Shown here: positions 44,849-55,205 of the stretch, one piece after another
Layout of the letters: each line of letters opens with the position of its first letter
Numbering within the stretch: position 1 is the stretch's first letter
Assembly: GCA_001599755.1 (NCBI GenBank)
Contig: BCHX01000001.1
Coordinates: 6,820,001 to 6,884,000, forward strand
Origin: Gliomastix tumulicola
Taxonomy: Eukaryota; Ascomycota; Sordariomycetes; Hypocreales; Bionectriaceae
Direction of reading: 5' to 3'
DNA length: 64,000 nucleotides
The notes under the pieces: model-generated
Database searches by the model: none
The model's input: only the letters and a program-made list of their open reading frames with translations
What the model was told of the DNA's origin: nothing
Translations under genes and position numbers: made by a program

Positions 44849-45416
44849 GTTTGCTTCTGCGCGGAGCTATATCTTGCGACAGTCAATCGGCGAACGCAAG
44901 CTTGATCAGTATTGCGGACGCGATAAATGGCGATGAAGGAGAAAAGCTGCTTTGGGCTGGCTGTCGTGGGAGTAATCCAGGAGGAAGAACTTGGTCAGCT
45001 GTGCCTGGACAAAGAAATTACTGGATAATAATCGCACAATATCGCTAGCGGACGGCGCTAGCTAGGCGGTCTTGCACCCTTGAACCCTTATCATGCAGGC
45101 TGTAAGCACTAGACCCAGCCCGGCCTTGCAGGGGAGCAAGACCTTGTGGAAGCAAACATTGCAGAGGAAGACAGATATAAAAGAGGCATTCTGATTGGCC
45201 ATTTCTTAGAGGTCAGGTATTGATGCCTCTCTGGCAGTGCCATCAGACATTAGAGCCTGGTACGCTATAGTTAACCAAGTGAAAAGGGATACAAGATACA
45301 CATCATCTCAATCACGGGATGCCTGTAAACCATCACATTGATCTATGGGATTTCGAGGTTGATGTATGGTTTACTATGTGCCCCTTAATGTCGTGCATTT
45401 GTAAGTTGGGTCAAAG
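44849..45416. other. Intergenic, no gene seen
   Basis: Promoter side of the reductase and 3' flank of the PNP-NACHT-ankyrin gene. No supported feature. Confidence 0.45.
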
Positions 45417-48400
45417 TCAAGTAGTGCCTCCGTTCTCAGCAATATACTTAGTCATCCAAGAGGGATCTTTCTCCCTCGCGTAGGTCAAGGCAGTCCGCCC
45501 TTGAGAGTCTTTGTCGTTAATATTTGCCCCATATTCGAGAAGCAGGTTCGCCGTCACTCTAGACCCCATTGCGCACGCGAACATCAGTGGAGTCTTTCCT
45601 TCCTCGTCCCGATAATTGACATCCGCTCCCTGACCAATGAGAAGTTGAAACATTGTCCAAGATACGGGCTCGTCAAACCCCCATCGACACAATGCTATGA
45701 GTGCTGGGTTAAGTTGAGCTCCGCGGCTGATGAGCAGCTCAGCTAGCTCCCCTTTCCATTTGCGACAGGCGTAGAACAGCGCTGTCCATCCATCATCTCT
45801 GATGTTCACATCCGCACCACCCTCGATCAGAGCCCGGGCCCTCCCGAACGCGCTTTGCTCCAGCTCTAGCAGGAGGAGGCACCCATCTCTAACGGCAGGA
45901 GTAATACTCGCTCCGCAGTGATCAGTGAGCCACGTAGCTATTTCAGAGTGCCCTCCCCTCCACGCAATCATCACAGGAGTCCATCCATGAGAATCTGCTT
46001 CATTGACGTAAGCATCTGCCCCAGCCTCGATGAGCAACTCGATGGTTTTCAAGTTGCCTCCCGGTACTGCTCTTAACAGTAGTGTTTGAGCCCGGGCGTC
46101 TTTGTGATAGATGCTGGCTCCGTGGCCGATTAGGATTTCAATGACGTGCGCTTGTTGGTTATCGACGGCCCATGCTAGAGGAGTCATGCCCTCAGAGTCG
46201 GCTTGTTCAACATTTGCTCCGTGGTCAAGTAGAAGTTGGGTGCTCCGAATGTTGCCATGCGACGCAGCCCATTGTAAGTATGTTCTCCCAGCATCGTCTG
46301 CCTGATTCAAGTCAGGGCGCCAACTCATCGGCTGTGGAGAGCGATGAACCACGAGACAATTGAGAGTTTCCGCGTGATTCCTCCAGGAAGCGAAATGGAG
46401 AGCCGTCCTGCAATGCCCGTCGACAAGACTCGTATCTGCATCGTGCTCAAGCAAAAGCTGCACAACCTGATGGTGGCCTTTCTCTGCTGCCCACATAAGC
46501 GGTGTCTTTCCCTCCTTGTCGGAGTGATTGGCATCTGCATTGTGGTCAAGCAGCGGAGTGACAATGCCCGAATGATTTACACGCGCTGCCAGGATAAGTG
46601 CTGCCTCGCCGTGCAAGTCAATAGGGTTTGCGCGGGCTCCATTCAGAAGTAGATACTCCACGACTTCTTGCTGACCCCTCTCTGCTGCTCGAGATAGAGC
46701 CGTGCGCTTCTCCATGTCAGAAGCGTCTATATCAATGCCCGAATCAAGGATCCGTTGAACAAGACCAGTCACACCTTGTTCTGCTGCCCAGGTCAATGGC
46801 GTACGCCCGCAGTAGTCGCTTCCTCCCGTAAACTCATCACTCGGTACGATGTTCCGGCCATTGAACACGGTTGACTGTGAGCCTAGCACGGCAGCAACCA
46901 CGTCCTTGTTCTTGGTATTCATGGCTTCAAGGAACGCACTCTCATCTGAGTTTTCTGACTGTCCTTCCACGGCGAATACGTTAAAGGACAAATTTGCCTC
47001 CAGCCAAACTCGGACCAGCCGCGCGGCTTGGGACTTGACGAGAACGAGCAGCAGGCTAATACGAGAAACGTAAAGTGCTGACCATAGTTTACCTCGATTT
47101 TTAATCGCGTTGTGTATGTCGATCCAACTGGCGAGATCAAAGTTGGAAAGAAACTGATAGTCCACACTCTCCACCGCGCCATCTGCGTGGTATAGCACTC
47201 CGCACACCGCATATTCTAGAAATGGAGATACTCGCTGATCTGGCTCACAGCCGTGCTCGAACCTGATGGACTTCTGGTAAGCAAGGTAAAAGCTACAGCT
47301 CTCCATCAAAATGGCGTGCCCGGTGCTCTCCCAGCATATCCCCAGCTCCGGCCACAGTTCGAGCAGACCACCGTCCCTGATCAGGAAGTCGCGGACCGAC
47401 TCGTGAATGAATTGGACAGTGGGATGGGTGCCTTTCGTGATCTCGGCCAGACCCTTGGAGGTGCTCACGACCGGCTTTCTCATGTCCTCCAAGTCATCGG
47501 CCAACGGCGGGGGAGGCTGCTCGTCAGCAAGTCCGCGCATTGCCAGGCCAGACCACATAGCATGGTGGAACTCCGTCGGACTCAGGGGCCTAGAAGAACA
47601 TAGAACCCAGATAACACATAGCCGGAGATGTTCGACCCTTTTTGAATCTCGTGCGATAATGTCCTTGAAAAGCTCCATCAGACTGCCTGGCACTTCGGAG
47701 AGTCTTTTGCGTAAAGCATACCCGGCGCCCTGATCGTACTCCTCGTTCAAGATATCGACCACGAGAACAACCCATAGGAACACTTGAGCAGACTTCCGAA
47801 GAATGGCAGTCTCTAGCTCTGTGAGCAGCGGCGGTTCCTTGATGTTGAGAGTTGCCCGGATATATTCAGTCAAGTCAGCAGCATGGCCCGGGAGATCTTC
47901 TAACGTCAAGCGAAGACCGGCGCGGACATTGATATATGGGTAATGCCGACTTGAGAAGCAGACTCGAAAGCGGATATTCCTCATCGTAGCGCTTTGGGAT
48001 AAAGTATCAAAGAACCGCACCATCTCCATTACCTCCTGTTCGTCACACTCGTCCAAGGCGTCGATATAGAAGGTGATAGATCGTCGCTGACCCAGCTGCA
48101 AAATGAAACTTTCCAGCGTCAGCTTCAGAGTTTGCAAGGAGGAATAATCGTTCTGCATTCTTGGTATGATTTCGGGATCATCAAGAATAGATTGGAGGTC
48201 AGGGAAGGCCTGGAAGATTTGGTACAGCAATGATCGGTACATGCCCACTGTGGTTTTCTCTATGAGATCGCCACGGGCATTGAAGAAGAATGATACAGTA
48301 AGGATCTCTTCCTTTTTGTCATTTTTTCTCATCTCGCTATACGCAAACTTCATGAGAGTGGATTTGCCGACACCAGGCTTGCCTTGAATCCAAAGAAAGC

Positions 48401-49682
48401 CATGATGACTGGCAATTTGGCCATAGTCGAGCCAGCACTTGTATTCTTGCAGTTCTAGAAGCCAATGACATGTTTTCGCGTGAGGCTGCTGAATAGAGGT
48501 TTTGCGCGAGTCCATCTGGTCAAACTCCAGGCTCTTTAGGAGTTTTTCGCGACGCTCAATTGTCGCTTTGTCCGGCACAGGTCGCTTTGTGTCCCGAGGT
48601 GTAATCCGATCTTGGGCAGAACCTCTATTTATGGCAGCAGCCTCTTCAGAAGGTAGATGCTCAACCAAGTCCCGAGCAAAAGAAGCCGCCACGAGTGCAG
48701 CAAAGTCTTGCCAATCGTCGTTTTTGTGCGTATCGCTGTAGTCGCAAATGCCTCTAATCGGGATACAAGGAACTGAACCCATCAAACCAGCCGCTTCCAT
48801 CTCGAAGCAGACGACATCGAGGTCTTGGGCATATTGGTCTCGTACCAAGGCATTTTTGATGACTTGGCTGCCTGAAGCGATCGCACCATAGTGTATTGTA
48901 TGATGGTTGTTGTTGTTCCGTGCACCACGAGGCATTGCCTTCGACTCATCGCAGCCGGGACAGGTCTGGGATTTGATAGACTCGGGACCTGGGGTGGACT
49001 GGGTAGCAGAGATGTCCCTGCTGACTGCTCTCTGGTTTAGATGCTCGTACGTTGGTGGAAAGAGAAGGTCTGGGGCGTTCGGGCGACCATACGCCGGAAA
49101 CTTCTGCGATCTCTCTTCCAAAATAGCGTGAAAATTGCCCATGCCTTCGACGTCAAGCCGGCTTCGCAGGTGATTGATCACTAACATTGCTTCGTCATGA
49201 AGATGTTGTGGATTGTTTTTCCGCACAAGACCGTCTCGTGCAGCTTTGGAGAGATCGTATGGCATGACTCTTGTGCCAACAACAATGTCACCAAGCCGGA
49301 TGTCGTTGGTAAGACTTGGCACACCCCCGCCAATTCCCACCATCAGTACCAGCCGGACTCCTGAGAACGTACGAGTAAGATGGGCTAGGGCCGAGGCTGC
49401 CTTGACAGTGCCCATCCGAGGGAGACATATGATGACAACATTGTGATGTTTGATCGTGCCCAATACGTATGTGTTGGGGTCATGGTCTTGCCGAGGCAGT
49501 GTTTCGTAAGGCCTGTCGAGCATCATCTTTGCCGCTGTCAGCTCGCCTGGAAGCGCGCAGATCCAAGCGATGGTGTACTTGGAGAGAGGATTCATCCGCC
49601 TTTGTTGGTGCGGATAAGCCGGGTCCTGGGTGTCTTTGGCGTCATCGCTGTCCCTTCTGTGGAACTCTCTCATGTGATTCAT
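45417..49682 (-). CDS. PNP_UDP-NACHT-ankyrin STAND receptor
   Basis: An intronless gene for 1421 residues. The N-terminus (about 30-350) is a nucleoside-phosphorylase-type domain: YTIAWICALPGELTAA, LVLMVGIGGGVPS, GDIVVGTRV, YGAIASGSQVIKN, VCFEMEAAGL and GICDYSDTHKN. A NACHT NTPase follows, with Walker A GKPGVGKS at 434-441 and Walker B TFYIDALDECDE. The C-terminal half has about eleven ankyrin repeats, for example GKTPLMWAAEKGHHQVVQLL. PNP-NACHT-ANK proteins are NLR-like receptors of fungal immunity or incompatibility. The PNP domain may act as an enzyme on nucleosides or as an effector. The repeats are divergent from each other, unlike the near-identical WD repeats of HET-E. A second Met (MNPLSKYTIAW) could be the real start. 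Confidence 0.9.
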   Translation of the reverse strand: MNHMREFHRRDSDDAKDTQDPAYPHQQRRMNPLSKYTIAWICALPGELTAAKMMLDRPYETLPRQDHDPNTYVLGTIKHHNVVIICLPRMGTVKAASALAHLTRTFSGVRLVLMVGIGGGVPSLTNDIRLGDIVVGTRVMPYDLSKAARDGLVRKNNPQHLHDEAMLVINHLRSRLDVEGMGNFHAILEERSQKFPAYGRPNAPDLLFPPTYEHLNQRAVSRDISATQSTPGPESIKSQTCPGCDESKAMPRGARNNNNHHTIHYGAIASGSQVIKNALVRDQYAQDLDVVCFEMEAAGLMGSVPCIPIRGICDYSDTHKNDDWQDFAALVAASFARDLVEHLPSEEAAAINRGSAQDRITPRDTKRPVPDKATIERREKLLKSLEFDQMDSRKTSIQQPHAKTCHWLLELQEYKCWLDYGQIASHHGFLWIQGKPGVGKSTLMKFAYSEMRKNDKKEEILTVSFFFNARGDLIEKTTVGMYRSLLYQIFQAFPDLQSILDDPEIIPRMQNDYSSLQTLKLTLESFILQLGQRRSITFYIDALDECDEQEVMEMVRFFDTLSQSATMRNIRFRVCFSSRHYPYINVRAGLRLTLEDLPGHAADLTEYIRATLNIKEPPLLTELETAILRKSAQVFLWVVLVVDILNEEYDQGAGYALRKRLSEVPGSLMELFKDIIARDSKRVEHLRLCVIWVLCSSRPLSPTEFHHAMWSGLAMRGLADEQPPPPLADDLEDMRKPVVSTSKGLAEITKGTHPTVQFIHESVRDFLIRDGGLLELWPELGICWESTGHAILMESCSFYLAYQKSIRFEHGCEPDQRVSPFLEYAVCGVLYHADGAVESVDYQFLSNFDLASWIDIHNAIKNRGKLWSALYVSRISLLLVLVKSQAARLVRVWLEANLSFNVFAVEGQSENSDESAFLEAMNTKNKDVVAAVLGSQSTVFNGRNIVPSDEFTGGSDYCGRTPLTWAAEQGVTGLVQRILDSGIDIDASDMEKRTALSRAAERGQQEVVEYLLLNGARANPIDLHGEAALILAARVNHSGIVTPLLDHNADANHSDKEGKTPLMWAAEKGHHQVVQLLLEHDADTSLVDGHCRTALHFASWRNHAETLNCLVVHRSPQPMSWRPDLNQADDAGRTYLQWAASHGNIRSTQLLLDHGANVEQADSEGMTPLAWAVDNQQAHVIEILIGHGASIYHKDARAQTLLLRAVPGGNLKTIELLIEAGADAYVNEADSHGWTPVMIAWRGGHSEIATWLTDHCGASITPAVRDGCLLLLELEQSAFGRARALIEGGADVNIRDDGWTALFYACRKWKGELAELLISRGAQLNPALIALCRWGFDEPVSWTMFQLLIGQGADVNYRDEEGKTPLMFACAMGSRVTANLLLEYGANINDKDSQGRTALTYAREKDPSWMTKYIAENGGTT

Positions 49683-51108
49683 GACGCCGGCACTGGCCCT
49701 AGGAAAGGGCCAAGTATCTCGGCGTCGCTCTTAATCTGGAGCTTAGAGCTCTCGAGAGTATGTATAGCTTGATGCACGGGGTTGAGAGGTATTTAGTGAA
49801 TTTATTTGCGGTAAGGCCCTCGGTTCGAGCGTCGCTTCTGGTCACAGCTATAGCTGAGCTATGTTGATCGTGTCTATCGGCAGCATTATGCACGGAGGCG
49901 AGGATTGAAATTGTCGTAGCGTGATATGTAGAGGAGAGAAATTGGCGGGCTGGTGTCAGCATCACGGTTGGGCAGCCAGGCGACGGTTGGGCAGCTTCTG
50001 GCCGTCTCCGCCTTCGCCTTAATCCCACTCACGTGTTGCAGCCTCAGGCATGCGCTCAGGCAAACTGTAAGGCATCCTCGGCGTACCCACAGCCACTGAC
50101 ACAGCCTCAGGTCATCAGCACAGTGTTGTATGGCAGTGCAACACTCGCCACATGGTGAGGCGGCATGCGGTCGAATAAAACCACTTGGGTGGGTCGCTGT
50201 CGAGGAGGTCCATTGATGCTATTATCTGTGTTTGATATGCATCTTGCACTGTGTCAGTGCCGCAACTTCAAAAAGGCACTATGGCGATCACGTGGTCCCT
50301 CAACACCGAAGTCCGCAACAATGAGCTCGACATGGCTAAAGAGTTCAGTCAGCTGATGGCAAACTGCACCTCTGCCACGATTTCAATGAGAAATGCCGTG
50401 AATCAGTCCACAGCTAGCTTTCAAAGCGATTCGTTCAAAGGATTGCGACATTCGCTTTCTCTACGATCGACACAAGGCTTGCCCCCGGCTATGTTACTGT
50501 CATCGCGTCTTGGGTTTCAATAACTCAAGTTCCCTAACCGCCCGTCGCCAGAATGCTCTCCCTGGAGATCCTGACACACACTTCGTGGCGGGCTCAGCAT
50601 CCGTAATGTGGTGGTTTTTCTACCGTCAATAGAAGTGATTGTTCGTGTTCGGCGACCACCCTGCTTAGGACTCGGCTAGATGATAGGCATAGATTATAGC
50701 TCCTCACCGTTACTTCCTAACCTTGAGATTGAGAAGAAAGGCAAAAAGGCTATAAATATGAAACTTAGAAAGTTACATGATCCGTGAACGATTATGTGTC
50801 TCGTTCAATGTATTGTTTGCGATCAACGCGAAAACGCCCCCAACCACCTAATTTGTTCACCCTATCGCGTAGCTTTAAACTTTCTACTAAGATGTTTACA
50901 AACTTTTTGCAAATCTATTCAACATAAAGAGCCAGATATGAGTCACACCGACTGACTCAGACCGAACTTATGCACCTGTTCGGATTGCAGGGAGCATATA
51001 ACTCCAACCTCGTTTCAACTCTTCAAGCAAGAATCATGCGAATCCTGGTCGTTCATTCACCCTCACAACAACAACATCATTCAGTCTCGACTATCACGTG
51101 CGCGCATC
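49683..51108. other. Intergenic, mostly without features
   Basis: About 1.4 kb between divergent genes. A 90-codon ORF at 50251-50523 (ATG at 50281 reading MAITWSLN...) has no recognisable domain and is not called. From about 50690 to 50940 the sequence is A/T-rich. Confidence 0.4.
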
Positions 51109-52572
51109 ATGATGGCATGGGAGTCCCTTCGCGATCTGGGCATTATCCCTGACAGCATTTGGGGTGACGAAGAAGAGACCATCGTTTACGCTCAAGTCCT
51201 GGGTAACGGCCGCACAAACATCTTCCGCTTCTCCATCGAGCCAGATGGCACGTCATGCCCGCAGTCGCTGCCCTCCCGCATCGTCACCTGCTACCACGAC
51301 CTAGACACTCCAGATAATTCTGTGACCTTCCAGGAGCGCAGCGACATGCGCAACGCTATCTGGTCCAGCATAGCCAGTGTGTGGCCTCATTGCAGCAAGG
51401 AGTTGGCTGCGCCCGACCGCGACGTCCTGATCGATCTTGATTCCGACCCGGATGGAAACATCACCTGGACCGTCTATCGCGACCCTCTTTTCCACGCCTA
51501 TCTGGATCTCCTGCACCGTGTCCAGCCCACCGACCTGATGGACGCCAAAGACTCGCCTCTCCCCGTTGTCGACATGTCGCAGATTGTGCCGCTCACGTCG
51601 CTAGGAGGCCGGGGCTGCTGCAAGCTTGTCCGGCTCTCGTCGCCAGCGAGCAACTCGCCAGAGTCATCCTTGTTTGTCTTCAAGGGCATCGACTTCCAGA
51701 CATACCTTCAGTGGCACGACAACGATGACGAGCATATCCGCGCTTTGGTCGAAGCATGGCGGGTTTCAACCAAGATGATCGCCCAAATGCCGCCGCATCC
51801 GAACATTCAGCCGCCGCCCAAGATGCTCGTCTCCATCCGCAACCCGAACAAGAACGATGAGTCGACGCTCGTGGGCCACCTGTCGACATTCTATTCCAAG
51901 GGGGATCTCGCCGCCCACATGAATGCCATGAACAAGGACGACAGGCGCATTCCTACAGAGCAGAGCGCCCGTTGGTGTCACCAGATGTCGCAGGCCGTCG
52001 CCCACGCACATCGTGTCGCCCACACCTACCACATGGACATCAAACCCAGTAATTTTCTTCTAGACGACAACGACAACCTCATCCTCATCGACTGGGAGCA
52101 CAACGACGCGCCACCCACAACGCTTGCCCCTGAGGCCGATGGGACGTGGGACGCCCGGGAGCAACACGGCAAGCTGGTCTACACCAAGTACGAGGGACCT
52201 CCGCGTCGAAACCTGCCCGAGGGGTCCGGCCAGCAACGTTTCAATGTCTGGAACGTCTTCACGGAGTGGACCTTCAGCTGCCCCAGAGCATCGGAGCAGG
52301 CAGAGGTGTTCGCGCTGGGACGGACCATGTGGATGCTTCTCGGTCAGACGGACGACGAGTTTGAGGAGATTGAGCATCCGAATGATGTCCAGATCTCTTG
52401 GGGCCTGGCGAAGGAGGCGCTGCCCTGTTCTTGGATCGAAATTGTTCACAGATGTATGGATGAGGATCCAAACAAGCGTCCTTCCTTGGCTGGGCTGGTC
52501 GAGTTCTGGGAGATGGCGGAGTCATGGGAGGCGAAAAAGACCGCAGTTAAGATGCCCACTACTGAAGGCTGA
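51109..52572 (+). CDS. Protein-kinase-like protein with atypical catalytic motifs
   Basis: A single exon of 487 residues. The first 180 or so residues are unclassified. A kinase-like fold follows: LGGRGCCKLVRL in the position of a glycine loop, then SLFVFKGID with a candidate lysine. The catalytic loop is HMDIKPSNFLL (Asp310, HRD altered to HMD), and LILIDWEHN stands in place of DFG (Asp328 kept). Later AEVFALGRTMWMLL and DEDPNKRPSLAGL resemble the alpha-F and alpha-H/I regions. Both catalytic aspartates survive, so activity is possible. Kinase-like proteins of this style are common beside HET and NLR genes in ascomycetes. The partner is unknown. The ATG at 51109 is followed at once by another at 51112. 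Confidence 0.78.
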   Translation: MMAWESLRDLGIIPDSIWGDEEETIVYAQVLGNGRTNIFRFSIEPDGTSCPQSLPSRIVTCYHDLDTPDNSVTFQERSDMRNAIWSSIASVWPHCSKELAAPDRDVLIDLDSDPDGNITWTVYRDPLFHAYLDLLHRVQPTDLMDAKDSPLPVVDMSQIVPLTSLGGRGCCKLVRLSSPASNSPESSLFVFKGIDFQTYLQWHDNDDEHIRALVEAWRVSTKMIAQMPPHPNIQPPPKMLVSIRNPNKNDESTLVGHLSTFYSKGDLAAHMNAMNKDDRRIPTEQSARWCHQMSQAVAHAHRVAHTYHMDIKPSNFLLDDNDNLILIDWEHNDAPPTTLAPEADGTWDAREQHGKLVYTKYEGPPRRNLPEGSGQQRFNVWNVFTEWTFSCPRASEQAEVFALGRTMWMLLGQTDDEFEEIEHPNDVQISWGLAKEALPCSWIEIVHRCMDEDPNKRPSLAGLVEFWEMAESWEAKKTAVKMPTTEG

Positions 52573-53227
52573 GTAACAAAGACTCTCAGATAATGATTCG
52601 TGTGCTTTTTTCTTCCCGAGAGTGGTCATTAGATTGCTGCACTGTGGAAGATTTTAGTATCTTATTTTGACAATAGGGCTGTGCTTTAATGGGACCGAAT
52701 TCGTTACTCTATCTGTGATAGGACGATCGTGTGGCAAGATCCCAGATGAGCATCTTGAAATTTTTAGCGACCTACCTTGCTGCTCCGTCCTAGACATTAT
52801 TAAGTCGGGGGTTCTTAAGGGGTTCTTGTTAGCTTTGTCGGATGAAGTCGTCGTATGTGCTGGCTTGCAGAACCCTAAGTCGCTTAATTGCAGGCCTTTG
52901 CAGCAGCGTCGCCGCGTAGGTGAGCCACGTTGGAGAGAACCCCAGTTGAGCAGGCCAGTAATAATGCTCAGTGGGATGAGTGGGCTTGCAGCCAGGCAAA
53001 GTCTTGAACGCTAGCACAGATTGCTCACATAGTAGTAAGCGTTGAATTAGACAGTGAAGAGAAGATTGCTCCGTTACGACTCCCTCAGCTACTCTTCCTC
53101 GAATAATCATCCAAGATATGCTCAAGACCGCTCCTCCTTCGAATGTCATGAACACAGTAATACTGAAGCCATGTGAGCACTAGGAAAAAGCACTGAATAC
53201 CCTCCGCCCTGCCTTTGGACCTCATCT
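52573..53227. other. Intergenic, no gene seen
   Basis: The 3' flanks of two convergent genes. No supported ORF. Confidence 0.45.
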
Positions 53228-53988
53228 CTAGTGCCGAGAATTATTTGTTACCAGATGTCTCTTGACATGGGACCCACTCGATACCTTATATTCGCACTTA
53301 GCCTTGCACCTTTTGAACGTCATTGACCCAGGAAGGCCCTGTCCTATTATCATGCCAGTTAGACATGGATTCTGGTCAGCCAACACCTGCAAGATACCGG
53401 TTGCTCACCTTGACTTCCAAACTGCCAGGCTGCCTCAACAGCTGCGCTGTCGCCATTCAGAGCCCACATGCTGCCAGGTACAGTCACGTTGGCTCGTCCA
53501 GACGTGAACTCCATGGTGGGATGACTGTGGGTGGAAGAAGAGGTCATTCGGCACAGGCCAAACACCTGGTTCAACTGCATGCTGTGGAGGGCGCTCGCAA
53601 GGTGCTTGACAAAGCCATCGTAGTCGCAGCCCTCGAGAAGTTGGTCAAGTTGGTTTGCGGTGAACTCGTACGGCACAATGCCACCGCCGACAAAACGCCA
53701 GGAGACGGGCTCGATCTTGCCCATTTCTCCGCCGTTGGATGTGGCATCCCACGGGACAGACACATTGCCGAACTCTACCAGCCTCTCCGTAGGCTCCATA
53801 TCGAAGTGTCGATGAAGAAGGATGAGGCCGAAGACATCTTCCATTTCGTGTTTGACAAAGATGCTGCCGATGGAGATGGCAAGGTCATTCAAAGCGCCCG
53901 ATGCCGTGAGGGATTCAGCAGCGTCCATGATGTCGGGGAGGCTGTCATAATATTCGGCCGAATAGGGGAGCGCTGTGAGCGTAACCAT
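53228..53988 (-). CDS. Small fungal protein of unknown function with Cys/His tail
   Basis: Two exons (53988-53409 and 53343-53228; 65-nt intron with GTGAGC donor, CTAAC branch and ATAG acceptor) encode 231 residues. It starts MVTLTALPYSAEYYDSLPD and contains LAISIGSIFVKHEMEDVFG, LLHRHFDMEPTERLVEFGN and VPYEF. The second exon adds a basic tail with CKAKCEYKVSSGSHVKRH, whose Cys-x3-Cys plus two His could bind zinc. I recall similar proteins as uncharacterised, lineage-variable ascomycete genes. There is no signal peptide or membrane segment. It converges on the kinase-like gene. The function is unknown. Confidence 0.65.
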
Positions 53989-55205
53989 GTCTATGGCGCG
54001 TACGCGTAAAGGAGTGTGATGTTTGGCCAGGTGTGTTCTCCAGCAAGATGATGGTAGCAAAATGGTAGTGCATTGATCTGATATACTCTACACTTCTTCC
54101 AGCCTTTTCTTTCTTCTCCATTTCCTCGGGCACGTGGCGTCTTGTGTCCCAATTGGTTAGATTAGGCCTTCTACAGTGTGGTCCGCCAGTAAAATCTCCT
54201 TGGCTGCGACGAAGCGATCATAGGTTACACCAACCAATCCCCTCACGGCACGTGAATGAAAAAAAAAAAAACCTTGCACTGATAAGAGCTTTTCATTCTG
54301 ATTCGCTGAGTGCTGATGCGTGCCCAAGTCTGCCAAGACTCTGGACCGAAAGTTGCATCCTCGGCGAGAAACACAAATTGGTGGCGCAATATGGCCGCCT
54401 TAAAGTGTGGATAATTAACCGAGCCCCTCAATGGGAGCCCCGGTGCTCACCGTGTGGTCAGCATGCTTTCCCAACCGCTTGTAATCCTCATGATGGCTAG
54501 CAGCGTGCCATTGTATTCGTGCAGGTACACGAAACCCCATCCCCATGGCTGGAGTATTACATGTACTGAGAATGCCGCAGGTCCGAATGGAACAAAGTCA
54601 CACGCATTGGCATCTATAGAGATGGCGCAGTCCCCGGCAAGATATCCGATTTCTGTGCTGACTGTGGGTGCAACTAGGGAACGCTGGGGTCGAGCTGGGG
54701 TAGTGTAGTTGATATCTCATACCCCGTACGCCCAAACGATGCCCTGTGTAAGGCAATGGTCCAGTACAAGCCCGTGTTTATTACCGAGCATCCAGAAAAT
54801 GACCTCCGCTAGTCGAACGGCCCAAACATCAAGGACCGGGGTGTAAGCAACGTCTTCGGCAACACAGACACGGGCGAGGGCTTCATTTTGCCCTGCTATG
54901 GTATGCATGTCACCTCAGAAGAGGCGATGCGGGAAGACGTGTTTCCTGATTGGGAGGGTTTGCGGTAAGTCAGTGGCTGATGAGGCGTCGTGGCTCAAGC
55001 AGGATGCCGCGGAGGTGTCCTGTAGTGAACAGCCTCCCTCACATAGCCACGCGCGATGTCACCTAGCCAACAAGAGGAGTCCCATGATGTCTTCTAAATG
55101 AGAATGGTAAACGTGAACTTTCGGACAATCCATCAAACCTCGGCACGGTGCTTCCACAAGTAACCATCGTCATCTTGACTCGGCGAAACTGCATCCAGGC
55201 CCTTC
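53989..55205. other. Long intergenic region, no confident gene
   Basis: About 1.2 kb upstream of two divergent genes. ORFs of 60-120 codons on both strands (for example 54144-54500 plus and 54717-54908 minus) show no domain. It could contain relics of older genes. An A12 tract lies near 54260-54271. Confidence 0.4.

Noticed and set aside
53387..53408. 22-nt intron giving an early stop in the 53.2-54.0 kb gene
   Set aside because: Too short to splice. The 65-nt alternative has a CTAAC branch and yields a coherent Cys/His tail.
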